Below are positions 51,404 to 60,056 of a DNA stretch of 64,000 nt, in pieces. The translations under genes were made by a program, and so were the position numbers. The DNA is from Clostridiales bacterium (lineage in GTDB: Bacteria; Bacillota; Clostridia; Oscillospirales; Ruminococcaceae), in contig JAHZAY010000002.1 in NCBI GenBank assembly GCA_019423685.1, positions 184,042 to 248,041 on the forward strand, given 5' to 3'. Each line of letters begins with the position of its first letter. Position 1 is the stretch's first letter. The notes below the pieces were generated by a model. The model searched no databases and was not told the origin of the DNA. It was given only the letters and a program-made list of their open reading frames with translations.

Positions 51404-51446
51404 AAAAGCACAGATTCCAACAAAATTATCCAGGGAGGAATTTTCA

Positions 51447-51869
51447 ATGATTAAACTGATCGTAGGCACAAAAGGCACTGGCAAAACCAAAACCCTCATC
51501 GAGATGGCCAACAAAGCGGCAGAAGAATCCAAGGGCAATGTCGTTTGTGTAGAGAAAGGCGACAAACTGGCACATGAGCTGCCAAACAGCGTACGTCTGG
51601 TCAACAGCGACGAGTACGAAATCAAAGGCTTTGCAAACCTGTATGGATTCCTGGCAGGCTTTTTAGCTGGTAACTATGATATCACCCACCTGTTTGTAGA
51701 CGGCACCTTCAAAATGGGTAAGATGGGCGATGTAGAGAAGGACTACGAAGGTTTTGCAGCGATGATTCAGAAACTGGCAAAGGTACAGAGCGACGCTCAG
51801 ATCATCTTCACTGTTTCCTGTGATCCATCCGATCTGCCGATCACTGTACAGGATTACATCGTAAAATAA
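51447..51869 (+). CDS. Small P-loop ATP-binding protein
   Basis: A 140-aa protein with Walker A GTKGTGKT at residues 7-14 and a hydrophobic strand HLFVDG that may act as Walker B. It ends shortly after, in a region rich in strand-helix alternation (AQIIFTVSCDPSDLP). Similar short proteins occur in Firmicutes without known function. The ATG follows CCAGGGAGG. It probably shares the pgi transcript; its terminator lies just downstream. Confidence 0.75.
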   Translation: MIKLIVGTKGTGKTKTLIEMANKAAEESKGNVVCVEKGDKLAHELPNSVRLVNSDEYEIKGFANLYGFLAGFLAGNYDITHLFVDGTFKMGKMGDVEKDYEGFAAMIQKLAKVQSDAQIIFTVSCDPSDLPITVQDYIVK

Positions 51870-51879
51870 AGTATTCTAT

Positions 51880-51922
51880 TAAAAACAGGTTCGCGGAATG
51901 ATTCCGTGAACCTGTTTTTTTG
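51880..51922 (+). terminator. Terminator after the P-loop gene
   Basis: AAAACAGGTTC-CGGAAT and ATTCCG-GAACCTGTTTT form a long stem with a G-T pair, followed by T7. Confidence 0.92.
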
Positions 51923-51941
51923 TGCTTTTTTCCGTTACAGG

Positions 51942-51980
51942 GCAAAAAAATTCCCCGGCAGGGAGTTCCTGCCAGGGAAG
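51942..51980 (-). terminator. Terminator of ddh
   Basis: On the minus strand TTCCCTGGCAGG pairs with CCTGCCGGGGAA (one G-T) and runs into T7. Confidence 0.88.
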
Positions 51981-51992
51981 AGGGAAAATGCA

Positions 51993-52895
51993 TTATACCA
52001 AGTGGCGGATTTTTTCTTCCAGAGTGCCCGGGAGCAGATCCATAACCGGCAGCTGCGGCATGACATAGCAGCCTGGAGCCTGCAACATGGTAGCGCGTGC
52101 GCAGGCAACCATGATCTGAGATGTCAGAGCTGGGTTGTTGATCTTCATGTTGAACTCGAACAGCTGGTTCTGTGTCTGACCGGATACGCCTTTGCGAACC
52201 AGGTTGACGCCATGGCCCTTGTCCATCAAGGCATCTACCGAAGGTACGGCAAAGATGTGGGTTTCATCGTGTTTGAAGTAGTCGTCCTCCAGAATGGAGC
52301 GCTTTACGGTCTCGAAATCATAGCCGTCCTCAAGCTCGATATAGACATTTCTGCGATGGATGCCGGTGCCAAGAGGAATGGTCATAGACAGCGCATTTTT
52401 TACGCCCGGTTTGCTCTTAGCGGCAACCGAGTGGCCCATGCTCATGCCAGGACCAAAGTTTGTGTCGGTGATGCCTTTTGGCGCGCAAGCTTCCAACAGG
52501 GTGCGGACAACCGAATCCGATCCTGGGTCCCAACCAGCGGAGATGACCGAAACCGATCCGGTTACCTTAGCGGCCTTGTCCAGCTCGCAGTGCAGATCCC
52601 AGATGCTGGTGTGGATGTCGAAGCTGTCGACGGTGTTGATGCCTTTTGCCAGGTACTCCTTGGCGTTTTCTTCTACCGAACGGGTCGGCAGGCACAGCAG
52701 AGCAACCTGCGGTTTGACTGGCAGCTTGTCGACATTGTCAACAACGGTGATGCCGGCCAGTTCCTTTGGCTGTGGAGCAGCGGCGTTGTGGCGGACAATG
52801 CCGACCAATTCCATATCCTCGGCAGCCTCCACGGCCTGAAGGGCGTAATGGCCAATATTGCCATATCCGACGATTACTACTTTAGTCTTTTCCAT
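51993..52895 (-). CDS. ddh: meso-Diaminopimelate D-dehydrogenase
   Basis: NADPH-dependent enzyme giving meso-diaminopimelate directly from tetrahydrodipicolinate, for lysine and peptidoglycan. The 300-aa product has the Rossmann motif VVIVGYGNIGHYALQAVEAA at the N-terminus and the family blocks SFDIHTSIWDLHCELDKAA and SAGWDPGSDSVVRTLLEACA. ATG 52895 follows AAGGGAC. A good promoter lies upstream. Ddh gives a one-step route to meso-DAP next to the dap pathway, if that is present. Confidence 0.95.
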   Translation of the reverse strand: MEKTKVVIVGYGNIGHYALQAVEAAEDMELVGIVRHNAAAPQPKELAGITVVDNVDKLPVKPQVALLCLPTRSVEENAKEYLAKGINTVDSFDIHTSIWDLHCELDKAAKVTGSVSVISAGWDPGSDSVVRTLLEACAPKGITDTNFGPGMSMGHSVAAKSKPGVKNALSMTIPLGTGIHRRNVYIELEDGYDFETVKRSILEDDYFKHDETHIFAVPSVDALMDKGHGVNLVRKGVSGQTQNQLFEFNMKINNPALTSQIMVACARATMLQAPGCYVMPQLPVMDLLPGTLEEKIRHLV

Positions 52896-52950
52896 ACAAT
52901 ACAGTCCCTTCTATCGTTTTATTACACAGGTTTTCAAAAAACCTTTTCTA

Positions 52951-52979
52951 ATAGTAACATGATGCGGCAACCATGTCAA
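52951..52979 (-). promoter_or_regulatory. Promoter of ddh
   Basis: TTGACA (52974-52979), 17-bp spacer, TACTAT (52951-52956) on the minus strand. Confidence 0.8.
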
Positions 52980-53074
52980 GAAAAAAGTTAGCGCTTTAAA
53001 GTGGTCCTTTTTGAAAAAAATGTAAAGAAATTCCTCTGTATGGAAAATGACACCAAACTCTCTTTTCCTTGCAA

Positions 53075-53114
53075 AAAAAGTTCCTTTTACACGTAAGGTA
53101 AAAGGAACTTTTAA
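53075..53114 (-). terminator. Terminator of the Nudix gene
   Basis: AAGTTCCTTTTAC and GTAAAAGGAACTT form a 13-bp stem overlapping the stop codon, followed by T on the minus strand. Confidence 0.9.
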
Positions 53115-53662
53115 AATTTTCTTGTTAAATTTTTCTGGTGTGCGGGATGCTGCGGTACAGCACCGCTTTGCGGAAGTTTTTCCCGGTAGGTTGTGAAGAA
53201 GTTTTTGAGGGCGGGGTGCAGCAGTCCTTCGCGCTCCATCCGGCGAAACTGTCCCGGACCGACCCAACGGTAGTCGACAACCTCCTCCGGCTGCATGACG
53301 ATTTCTCCGGGGAGGACATCCCGACACAAGATATAGGTGTCCAAAAAGCTGTGCAGCCGGCGTTCCTGTCCGGCAAGAATCAGTTCCTGCGGTTTCACCA
53401 CAAGGCCGATCTCCTCGCGGGTTTCTCGAATCGCCGCCGTCAGCGAATCCTCCCCAGCGATGGCCGAACCGCCGGTGCAGGCCCACTTGAGCCCGAAAGG
53501 GATGTCGGGATGGCGCTGCGTCAAGAGCACCTGGCCGCGGCTGTTGTATACCCAGACGTTGACCACCAGGTGATAGTCCCCGTCGGCGAGCGGTTTGCCG
53601 CGCAGATGGGTCCCGCGCTTTTTGTGGCGATCGGCATCATAGATATCCCAGTATTCGGTCAT
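53111..53662 (-). CDS. Nudix hydrolase
   Basis: A 183-aa protein with a canonical Nudix box at residues 65-87, from GSAIAGEDSL to RETREEIGL (G-x5-E-x7-RE-x2-EE-x-G). The N-terminal MTEYWDIYDADRHKKRGTHL is shared by a subfamily of cytosolic Nudix proteins whose substrates are unsettled (nucleoside diphosphate derivatives or isopentenyl-type diphosphates). The last 20 residues are polar and probably disordered. ATG 53662 follows AAAGGAG. Confidence 0.92.
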   Translation of the reverse strand: MTEYWDIYDADRHKKRGTHLRGKPLADGDYHLVVNVWVYNSRGQVLLTQRHPDIPFGLKWACTGGSAIAGEDSLTAAIRETREEIGLVVKPQELILAGQERRLHSFLDTYILCRDVLPGEIVMQPEEVVDYRWVGPGQFRRMEREGLLHPALKNFFTTYREKLPQSGAVPQHPAHQKNLTRKF

Positions 53663-53698
53663 CCCGGTTTCTCCTTTCTGTAAAAATAGCAGCGGACC

Positions 53699-53929
53699 TT
53701 ATTGCACGATAAAAGGCTTTACATCCGTTAAAAAGTCCGCGCAATCGTCCGAGTGAATCTCCATGGTGATCTCTTTGGAAAGATCCAGACTAAAAATACC
53801 CATAATGGATTTTGCATCGACGGCGTATCTGCCGGAGAGAAGATCCACATCAAAGTCGTATTTCACGACCGAATTGACAAAGGATTTGACATCGCTGATC
53901 GTTTTGAGCATAATTTTAACCCGTTTCAT
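53699..53929 (-). CDS. HPr-family protein lacking the catalytic histidine
   Basis: A 76-aa protein with the HPr fold pattern. AVDAKSIMGIFSLDLSKEIT matches the region around the regulatory Ser46 of HPr (here Ser41) that HPr kinase phosphorylates. The usual GxHARPA active-site loop is replaced by TISDVKSFVNS, with no His, so it cannot be a PTS phosphocarrier. It may act like Crh, a regulatory HPr that uses only the serine site. ATG 53929 with GGAGGAGAG upstream is chosen; the longer frame (53977) has no SD. It lies 36 nt upstream of the Nudix gene start on the same strand. Confidence 0.8.
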   Translation of the reverse strand: MKRVKIMLKTISDVKSFVNSVVKYDFDVDLLSGRYAVDAKSIMGIFSLDLSKEITMEIHSDDCADFLTDVKPFIVQ

Positions 53930-54151
53930 GAAAATCTCTCCTCCCTGCCCTGCCAAACAAGCGGCAGCTTTCGGCAAAAAGAATTTGTCGAAAGACGGTT
54001 GTATTTAATGTTTAAATTCATTATAATTTATTTGTATAATATTTTCAATAGCTTTGGACGCAAAGATTTTTTCAAAAAAATTGGCAGTCTTTGCAGGACA
54101 GGGCTTCCATCCACAAGCGCACCGGAGACAAAACCGGGGAAAAGAGGTACT

Positions 54152-55441
54152 ATGCGAGCAGCTTTTTACACCTTGGGTTGCAAGGTGAACCAATATGAGA
54201 CACAGATTATGATTCAGCAATTTTCGGCTTACGGATATGACATCGTGGACAGCAGCGACGCTGCCGACGTCTATGTCATCAATTCGTGCAGCGTCACCGC
54301 CTCCGGAGACAAAAAGACCCGGCAGGTCATCCGCCGCATGAAGCGCGAGAATCCCGGTGCAGTGGTAGCCCTTACCGGATGTTTCCCGCAGGCGTTCCCA
54401 GAGGAAGCACAGAAGCTTTCGGAGGTGGACGTCCTGGTGGGAGCCGGGGAAAAGAAAAAGGTGCTCGACTATGTCAACCAGTTTTTGCGGGACGGGCAGC
54501 GGGTTGTCCGCATCACCCCGCACACCCGCGACGAGGGATTTGAGCAGATGAGTGCAGGCAGCTTTTTAGAGCGCACCCGCGCCTTTGTCAAGATTCAGGA
54601 TGGGTGCGAGCATTACTGCGCCTACTGTATCATCCCGTATGCGCGCGGCTTTAACCGCTCCAAGCCAATCGAGCAGTTAAAGCAGGAGCTGATCGACCTG
54701 AGCCTAAAGGGGTATAAAGAGGTGGTGCTGGTCGGCATCGACCTTTCCAGCTACGGCAAGGATATTGGCTGTCATCTGGTGGATGCGGTGCAGCTTGCCT
54801 GCGGGATTCCTGGAATTGAGCGTGTCCGTCTGGGGTCACTGGAGCCGCTGATGCTCACCGATCACAATCTCTCGATTTTGGCAGCGCTGCCGAAGTTTTG
54901 CCCGCAGTTCCACCTTTCGCTGCAAAGTGGGTGTGACGCGACCTTAAAGCGGATGAACCGCCACTATGACACCGCCTTTTACCGGGAACTGGTTGCGCGC
55001 ATCCGCAAGCAGTTCCACAACCCCGCCATCACCACCGACATCATGGTCGGCTTCCCCGGCGAAACCGAGGAGGAATTTGAACAGTCGCTGCGCTTTGCAC
55101 AAGAAATCGGTTTTGCCAAGGTGCATGTGTTTGCCTACTCGGTGCGGCCGGGTACCCGTGCGGCCAAGATGCCCAATCAGCTCACCCGCCAGCAAAAGGA
55201 GGAGCGCAGCCACCGGATGGCCGCAGTGACCGAGCAGAGCCGCAGAGAATTCCTCAAGGGACAGGTCGGCATGGAAGAAGAGGTGCTCATCGAGACAGAG
55301 AAGCTGGACGGGATGCAGCACGGCTATACGATGAATTACACCCCAGTCTGCGTGGATGCACAGGAAGATCTGAGCGGCAAGATCTGCCAGGTAAAGATTG
55401 TAGAGGCCAAGGACGATTACTGCATCGGGAGCATCCTGTAA
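54152..55441 (+). CDS. mtaB: tRNA t6A37 methylthiotransferase MtaB
   Basis: Radical-SAM enzyme converting t6A37 to ms2t6A37 in tRNAs reading ANN codons. The 429-aa product has the auxiliary cluster Cys in TLGCKVNQYE, NSCSVTASGDKK and LTGCFPQ. The radical SAM triad is C152-x3-C156-x2-C159 in DGCEHYCAYCIIPYARG. A C-terminal TRAM domain follows. ATG 54152 (MRAAFYTLGC) follows AAGAGGT. The frame is open 400 nt upstream across the HPr-like gene, which is not coding in this direction. It works downstream of the Sua5-type synthase encoded near 7 kb. Confidence 0.95.
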   Translation: MRAAFYTLGCKVNQYETQIMIQQFSAYGYDIVDSSDAADVYVINSCSVTASGDKKTRQVIRRMKRENPGAVVALTGCFPQAFPEEAQKLSEVDVLVGAGEKKKVLDYVNQFLRDGQRVVRITPHTRDEGFEQMSAGSFLERTRAFVKIQDGCEHYCAYCIIPYARGFNRSKPIEQLKQELIDLSLKGYKEVVLVGIDLSSYGKDIGCHLVDAVQLACGIPGIERVRLGSLEPLMLTDHNLSILAALPKFCPQFHLSLQSGCDATLKRMNRHYDTAFYRELVARIRKQFHNPAITTDIMVGFPGETEEEFEQSLRFAQEIGFAKVHVFAYSVRPGTRAAKMPNQLTRQQKEERSHRMAAVTEQSRREFLKGQVGMEEEVLIETEKLDGMQHGYTMNYTPVCVDAQEDLSGKICQVKIVEAKDDYCIGSIL

Positions 55442-55508
55442 GAATTCGAATTGGCGACACCTTTTTGCAAAACAGCGCGGTGCGACAGATAAAAGGGAGG
55501 ATGCCGAA

Positions 55509-55790
55509 ATGGAACAAAATATTCTCGTGACGGCTTACGGAAGGGTACAGGGAGTCGGGTTTCGCTACTTTGTCTACCGTTGGGCGCAGCAGCTGGGCAT
55601 CTGCGGCTGGGTAAAAAACTGTGAAGACGGCTCGGTGCGGATGCTGTTGCAGGGGGAAAGGGCAGCGGTGGAAAAGCTGCTGGACGTTCTCCGGGAAGGT
55701 ACAGTTTGGATTGCAGTAGAAAAGCTTTTGACCGAGCAGGTCCCCTGGGAAGTGTATCCCAAAGAGGGAAGTTTTTCGGTTCGCTATTAG
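55509..55790 (+). CDS. acyP: Acylphosphatase
   Basis: Hydrolyses acyl phosphates such as acetyl-phosphate. The 93-aa product has GRVQGVGFRYF with the phosphate-binding Arg19, and WVKNCEDGSVRM with Asn37. The SD is AAGGGAGG. It lies 67 nt downstream of mtaB with no terminator between, so they may be cotranscribed. A dyad between acyP and purL may end this unit or control purL. Confidence 0.94.
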   Translation: MEQNILVTAYGRVQGVGFRYFVYRWAQQLGICGWVKNCEDGSVRMLLQGERAAVEKLLDVLREGTVWIAVEKLLTEQVPWEVYPKEGSFSVRY

Positions 55791-55819
55791 GGCTCACCCT
55801 GCCATTGCCCGCGCTTTTG

Positions 55820-55853
55820 CCGAAAGTTTGCGGGAAATTTCCTTTTCTTTCGG
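55820..55853. promoter_or_regulatory. Candidate PurBox-like dyad upstream of purL
   Basis: CCGAAAG (55820-55826) and its complement CTTTCGG (55847-55853) lie 35-70 bp before the purL -10. With flanks they read TTTGCCGAAAG and, on the other strand, TTGTCCGAAAG. They resemble the CCGAA core of B. subtilis PurBoxes. The palindrome GGAAATTTCC lies between them. No T run follows, so it is not a terminator. Confidence 0.4.
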
Positions 55854-55885
55854 ACAATGTCGATATACAAACTGTCCGGGGATTG

Positions 55886-55894
55886 TGTTATAAT
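55886..55894 (+). promoter_or_regulatory. Extended -10 promoter of purL
   Basis: TGTTATAAT (55886-55894), an extended -10 with consensus TATAAT. The -35 region is poor, consistent with dependence on a regulator. Confidence 0.6.
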
Positions 55895-55958
55895 GAAGTC
55901 AAATACTCCCCTTGCGGGAAAAGATAGAGACAGTACAACTTTTTAGGAGTGTGGAAGT

Positions 55959-58900
55959 ATGTCAGTTTACAGAGTGTACGTAGAAAAGAAGGCCCCCTTT
56001 GCCGTTGAGGCGCAGGGCGTCCTCTCGGATATTCACAACTCACTGGGAATCAGCAGCGCCACCAAGGTGCGCATCCTCAACCGCTATGACGTAGAGGATA
56101 TTACCCCGGAAGATTTTGCGCTTGCCAAAAAGACCGTCTTTTCTGAGCCACAGGTAGACGATGTCTATGACCAGCTGCCGGAGTTTGGAGCGGCAGACAA
56201 GGTGTTTGCGGTGCAGTTTTTGCCCGGACAGTTTGATCAGCGCGCAGATTCGGCTGCACAGTGCGTTCAGCTGGCTACCCAGCACGACCGCCCGACGGTA
56301 GCTTCTGCGAAGGTTTATGTCATCAGCGGAGTCAACGACGATGAGTTGGTTAGAATTAAGAAAAACCTCATCAACCCGGTTGAATCGATGGAGGCGTCGC
56401 TGGACACCGTTGAGACGCTGCACACCCCGTTTGATGTGCCGGCCGATGTTGCGGTGCTGGACGATTTCAACTCCCTGGATCAGAAGGGACTGGAGGAATT
56501 TATCGCCCACTATGGTCTTGCGATGGATCTGGGCGACATCACCTTCTGCCAGCAGTACTTTAAAGAGACGGAAAAGCGCGCGCCAACCATCACCGAGATC
56601 CGCATGATCGACACCTATTGGTCCGACCACTGCCGCCACACCACCTTCTCGACCCGCATCGAGGATGTAGATATCGAGGACGACTGTGTGCGCGATGCAT
56701 ACAATGAATATCTCGAGCTGCGCCGCACCCTCTATGTTGGCAAAGACAAGCCGATCACCTTGATGGACCTTGCAACCATCGGTGCAAAGGCGCTCAAAAA
56801 GCAGGGCATGCTTCGAGATCTGGACGAGTCGGAAGAGATCAACGCCTGCTCGGTCAAGATCAAAGTCGATATAGACGGCAAGGAAGAGGACTGGCTGTTG
56901 CAGTTTAAGAATGAGACCCACAACCATCCGACCGAGATCGAGCCGTTTGGCGGTGCAGCTACCTGTCTGGGCGGCGCCATCCGCGACCCACTGTCCGGCC
57001 GCGCGTACATCTACCAGGCGATGCGCGTCACCGGTGCAGGCAACCCGCTGACCCCATTTGAACAGACCATTCAGGGCAAACTGCCACAGAAGAAGATTGT
57101 CACCACCGCTGCTGCGGGCTACAGCTCCTACGGCAACCAGATCGGCCTTGCAACCGGTCAGGTAAACGAGCTGTACCATCCGGGCTATGTCGCCAAGCGC
57201 ATGGAGGTTGGCGCCGTCATCGGTGCGGTGCCGGCAGACCATGTTGTCCGCGATGAGCCACAGCCAGGGGATGTCGTTATCCTGTTGGGCGGCAAGACTG
57301 GCCGCGACGGCTGCGGCGGCGCGACCGGTTCCTCTAAATCGCACACGGCGCAGTCGCTTTCCAGCTGCGGTGCAGAGGTACAGAAGGGCAATCCGCCGGA
57401 GGAGAGAAAGATTCAGCGCCTGTTCCGCGACGGCGAGGTCACCCGCATGATTAAGCGCTGCAACGACTTCGGCGCAGGCGGTGTTTCGGTTGCCATCGGT
57501 GAGTTGGCCGACGGACTGGACATCAACCTCGACCTTGTGCCGAAGAAATATGACGGATTGGACGGCACCGAGCTTGCCATCAGCGAGTCGCAGGAGCGCA
57601 TGGCGGTTGTCGTTGCCAAAGAGAATGCGGACAAGTTCCTGGCAGCGGCCGACAGAGAAAACCTGATGGCCACCGTTGTTGCCACCGTCACCGAGTCCCC
57701 GAGACTGGTGATGAGCTGGAGAGGCAAGAAGATTGTCGATCTGTCCAGAGCATTTTTGGGCTCCAACGGCGCGACCAAACATACCGCCGTCATCGCCAAG
57801 GCACCGCAGGAGCATAAACACTGCTGCGGCAACAAGGGCCTTTCGATGAAGGAAAAATTTGAAAAGATTATGGCGGATCTGAACGTCTGCTCGCAGCGCG
57901 GACTGTCCGACCGCTTTGACTCCACCATCGGCGCTGGCACCGTTGTGATGCCGTATGGAGGCAAAACACAGCTCACCCCATCGCAGGCTATGGTGGCAAA
58001 GATTCCGGTTCTCCACGGCCAGACCAACACCTGCTCGGTGATGGCATGGGGCTTTAACCCTTATATTTCCGATGAAAATCAGTTCAAGGGTGCGCAGCTG
58101 GCTGTCATCGAGTCGATTGCCAAGATCATCGCCTCGGGCGGCTCCCGCAGCAGATGCTGGCTGAGCTTCCAGGAATACTTTGAGAAGATCGGCACCGACC
58201 CGCTCAGATGGGGCAAGCCGTTCCAGTCGCTGCTGGGCGGATTGAAGGCTCAACTGGAGCTTGGCTGTGCTGCGATCGGCGGCAAGGATTCGATGTCCGG
58301 TTCCTTTGAGGACATCCACGTTCCACCGACACTGATCTCCTTTGCTGTTTCCACCTCCAAGATGCAGAATGTCGTAACCGACGAATTTAAGGCAGCGGGC
58401 GACAAGGTTTACTACCTGGCTCCGGAATACGATCAGAACGGCCTGCCGGTCTACGAGAGCGTGCGCACCGTCTTTGATCAGATGGAACAGCTGATTGCTT
58501 CCGGCAAGGTGAAGGCTGTATACACACTGGGTATGAAGGGCTTAGGCGAAGCGCTGTGCAAGATGGCCTTCGGCAACCGCATCGGCTTTAAGGCAGATAA
58601 GCAGCTCCACCACGTATTTAAACCGGTTTACGGTGCATTTGTCATCGAGGCGGACGGCACCCTCGAGGGCATCCCGTGCATCGGCCAGACGGTAGCGGAT
58701 TACACCATCACCCTCAACGGTGAGACGGTCGATCTGGACGACATCCAGCAGAAATGGGAAGCTACCCTCGAGCCGGTTTACCCGCGCATCACCAAGGCGC
58801 CACAGGTTGTGGTTCCAACCTACAACTATGAGGCCAAGGAGCACGCCCACGCCGGCGTCAAGATTGCCCAGCCGCGCGTACTGATTCCGGTATTCCCGGG

Positions 58901-59669
58901 CACAAACTGCGAGTACGATACCGCACGCGCCTTTGAGCATGCAGGTGCAAAGGCAGAGATTGTCGTCATCCGCAACAAGAACGCCGAGCAGATCAAAGAG
59001 TCGGTAGAACATGTCAAGAGCTTGATCGACAAAACCCAGATCATTGCAATCCCTGGCGGCTTCTCCGGCGGCGACGAGCCGGAAGGTTCGGCGAAGTTCA
59101 TCGTCTCCTTCTTCCGCAATCCGCAGATCAGCGAGGCGGTTATGGAGCTGTTAAAGAACCGCGACGGCCTGATGTGCGGCATCTGCAACGGCTTCCAGGC
59201 GCTGGTTAAACTGGGACTTGTTCCATACGGCGAGATCATCGACACCGACGACAGCTGCCCAACCCTGACCTACAACCTCATCGGTCGTCACCAGTCCGGC
59301 CTTGTACGCACCAGAATTGCGTCCAACAAGTCTCCTTGGTTGATGCAGACAAAGGTGGGCGACATTTACACCATCGCCATCTCCCACGGCGAGGGACGCT
59401 TTGTTGCAAACAAAGAGGTGCTGGAGAAGATGGCACAAAACGGCCAGATTGCAACCCAGTATGTCGATCTTGCAGGCAACCCGACCGAGGACTACCGTTA
59501 CAATCCGAACGGATCGGTGGATGCAATCGAAGGCATTACCTCCCCGGACGGCAGAGTATTTGGCAAGATGGGCCACACCGAGCGCTACAACAGCGGACTG
59601 TTCAGCAATGTACCAGGCGAGAAAAAACAGCCGATCTTTGATGGCGCGGTCAGCTACTTTAAAGACTAA
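55959..59669 (+). CDS. purL: Phosphoribosylformylglycinamidine synthase, single-chain
   Basis: Converts FGAR and glutamine to FGAM in purine synthesis. At 1236 aa it is the large single-chain type, with the FGAM synthase domains and a C-terminal glutaminase domain in one polypeptide, unlike the three-protein PurSQL of Bacilli. Motifs: THNHPTEIEPFGGAATCLGG (ATP/metal), GGKTGRDGCGGATGSSKS, and the glutaminase nucleophile Cys1076 in CGICNGFQALVKLG. The N-terminal region is divergent from Proteobacterial PurL. AGGAG precedes the ATG. It is monocistronic, away from other pur genes, and closed by a terminator. Confidence 0.96.
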   Translation: MSVYRVYVEKKAPFAVEAQGVLSDIHNSLGISSATKVRILNRYDVEDITPEDFALAKKTVFSEPQVDDVYDQLPEFGAADKVFAVQFLPGQFDQRADSAAQCVQLATQHDRPTVASAKVYVISGVNDDELVRIKKNLINPVESMEASLDTVETLHTPFDVPADVAVLDDFNSLDQKGLEEFIAHYGLAMDLGDITFCQQYFKETEKRAPTITEIRMIDTYWSDHCRHTTFSTRIEDVDIEDDCVRDAYNEYLELRRTLYVGKDKPITLMDLATIGAKALKKQGMLRDLDESEEINACSVKIKVDIDGKEEDWLLQFKNETHNHPTEIEPFGGAATCLGGAIRDPLSGRAYIYQAMRVTGAGNPLTPFEQTIQGKLPQKKIVTTAAAGYSSYGNQIGLATGQVNELYHPGYVAKRMEVGAVIGAVPADHVVRDEPQPGDVVILLGGKTGRDGCGGATGSSKSHTAQSLSSCGAEVQKGNPPEERKIQRLFRDGEVTRMIKRCNDFGAGGVSVAIGELADGLDINLDLVPKKYDGLDGTELAISESQERMAVVVAKENADKFLAAADRENLMATVVATVTESPRLVMSWRGKKIVDLSRAFLGSNGATKHTAVIAKAPQEHKHCCGNKGLSMKEKFEKIMADLNVCSQRGLSDRFDSTIGAGTVVMPYGGKTQLTPSQAMVAKIPVLHGQTNTCSVMAWGFNPYISDENQFKGAQLAVIESIAKIIASGGSRSRCWLSFQEYFEKIGTDPLRWGKPFQSLLGGLKAQLELGCAAIGGKDSMSGSFEDIHVPPTLISFAVSTSKMQNVVTDEFKAAGDKVYYLAPEYDQNGLPVYESVRTVFDQMEQLIASGKVKAVYTLGMKGLGEALCKMAFGNRIGFKADKQLHHVFKPVYGAFVIEADGTLEGIPCIGQTVADYTITLNGETVDLDDIQQKWEATLEPVYPRITKAPQVVVPTYNYEAKEHAHAGVKIAQPRVLIPVFPGTNCEYDTARAFEHAGAKAEIVVIRNKNAEQIKESVEHVKSLIDKTQIIAIPGGFSGGDEPEGSAKFIVSFFRNPQISEAVMELLKNRDGLMCGICNGFQALVKLGLVPYGEIIDTDDSCPTLTYNLIGRHQSGLVRTRIASNKSPWLMQTKVGDIYTIAISHGEGRFVANKEVLEKMAQNGQIATQYVDLAGNPTEDYRYNPNGSVDAIEGITSPDGRVFGKMGHTERYNSGLFSNVPGEKKQPIFDGAVSYFKD

Positions 59670-59692
59670 GTCAAAAGGGGAAAATCCCATTT

Positions 59693-59728
59693 TAGGAGCC
59701 AAGGCGAAAGCCTTGGCTCCTTTTTTTG
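59693..59728 (+). terminator. Terminator after purL
   Basis: AGGAGCCAAGGC-GAAA-GCCTTGGCTCCT stem with T7 tail. Confidence 0.95.
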
Positions 59729-59875
59729 GTGAAATGGGTTTTATTTAGAACGTGCCGAGAAAGGCAAAAAAACGGCAACCTGCACAAAGAGGACAGAAGA
59801 AAAAAGCGTCTGGACAGAGCAGGCGAAAAAGTTGCAAAAAATGCCGTCAGAAGGCGAAAAAATCAAATTTGAGTG
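59729..59875. other. Purine-rich intergenic region after purL
   Basis: No gene or hairpin is convincing. A Lys/Arg-rich frame starting with GTG 59752 runs through it and the next promoter, but it has no SD and looks like a reading of A-rich DNA. Confidence 0.35.
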
Positions 59876-59904
59876 TTGACAAAAAAAGAGGAAAATATTA
59901 TAAT
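59876..59904 (+). promoter_or_regulatory. Consensus promoter of the DUF177-rpmF operon
   Basis: TTGACA (59876-59881), 17-bp spacer, TATAAT (59899-59904): exact consensus in both boxes. The 5' UTR is about 145 nt and contains CTGTGGCAG/CTGCCGCAG arms (near 59987-60017). Confidence 0.93.
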
Positions 59905-60056
59905 AATTTCTGTTACGGATTGATTCGGAGGGATAAGTCTGTCCCGGAAAGGCCGGCTTCTGGCGGAGCGGGCGGGATCAATTTGTGCTGTGGCAGGGCC
60001 GAAGCGAAGCTGCCGCAGAAAATGGGAAAGACCATTTATTTGGGAAAGGAGTTACC

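Noticed and set aside
53753..54151. N-terminal extension of mtaB over the HPr-like gene
   Set aside because: The extension is the complement of the HPr-like gene and is not found in MtaB proteins; ATG 54152 gives the normal start.
55791..55958. Purine riboswitch before purL
   Set aside because: The conserved core of the purine riboswitch is absent; only a short dyad is present.
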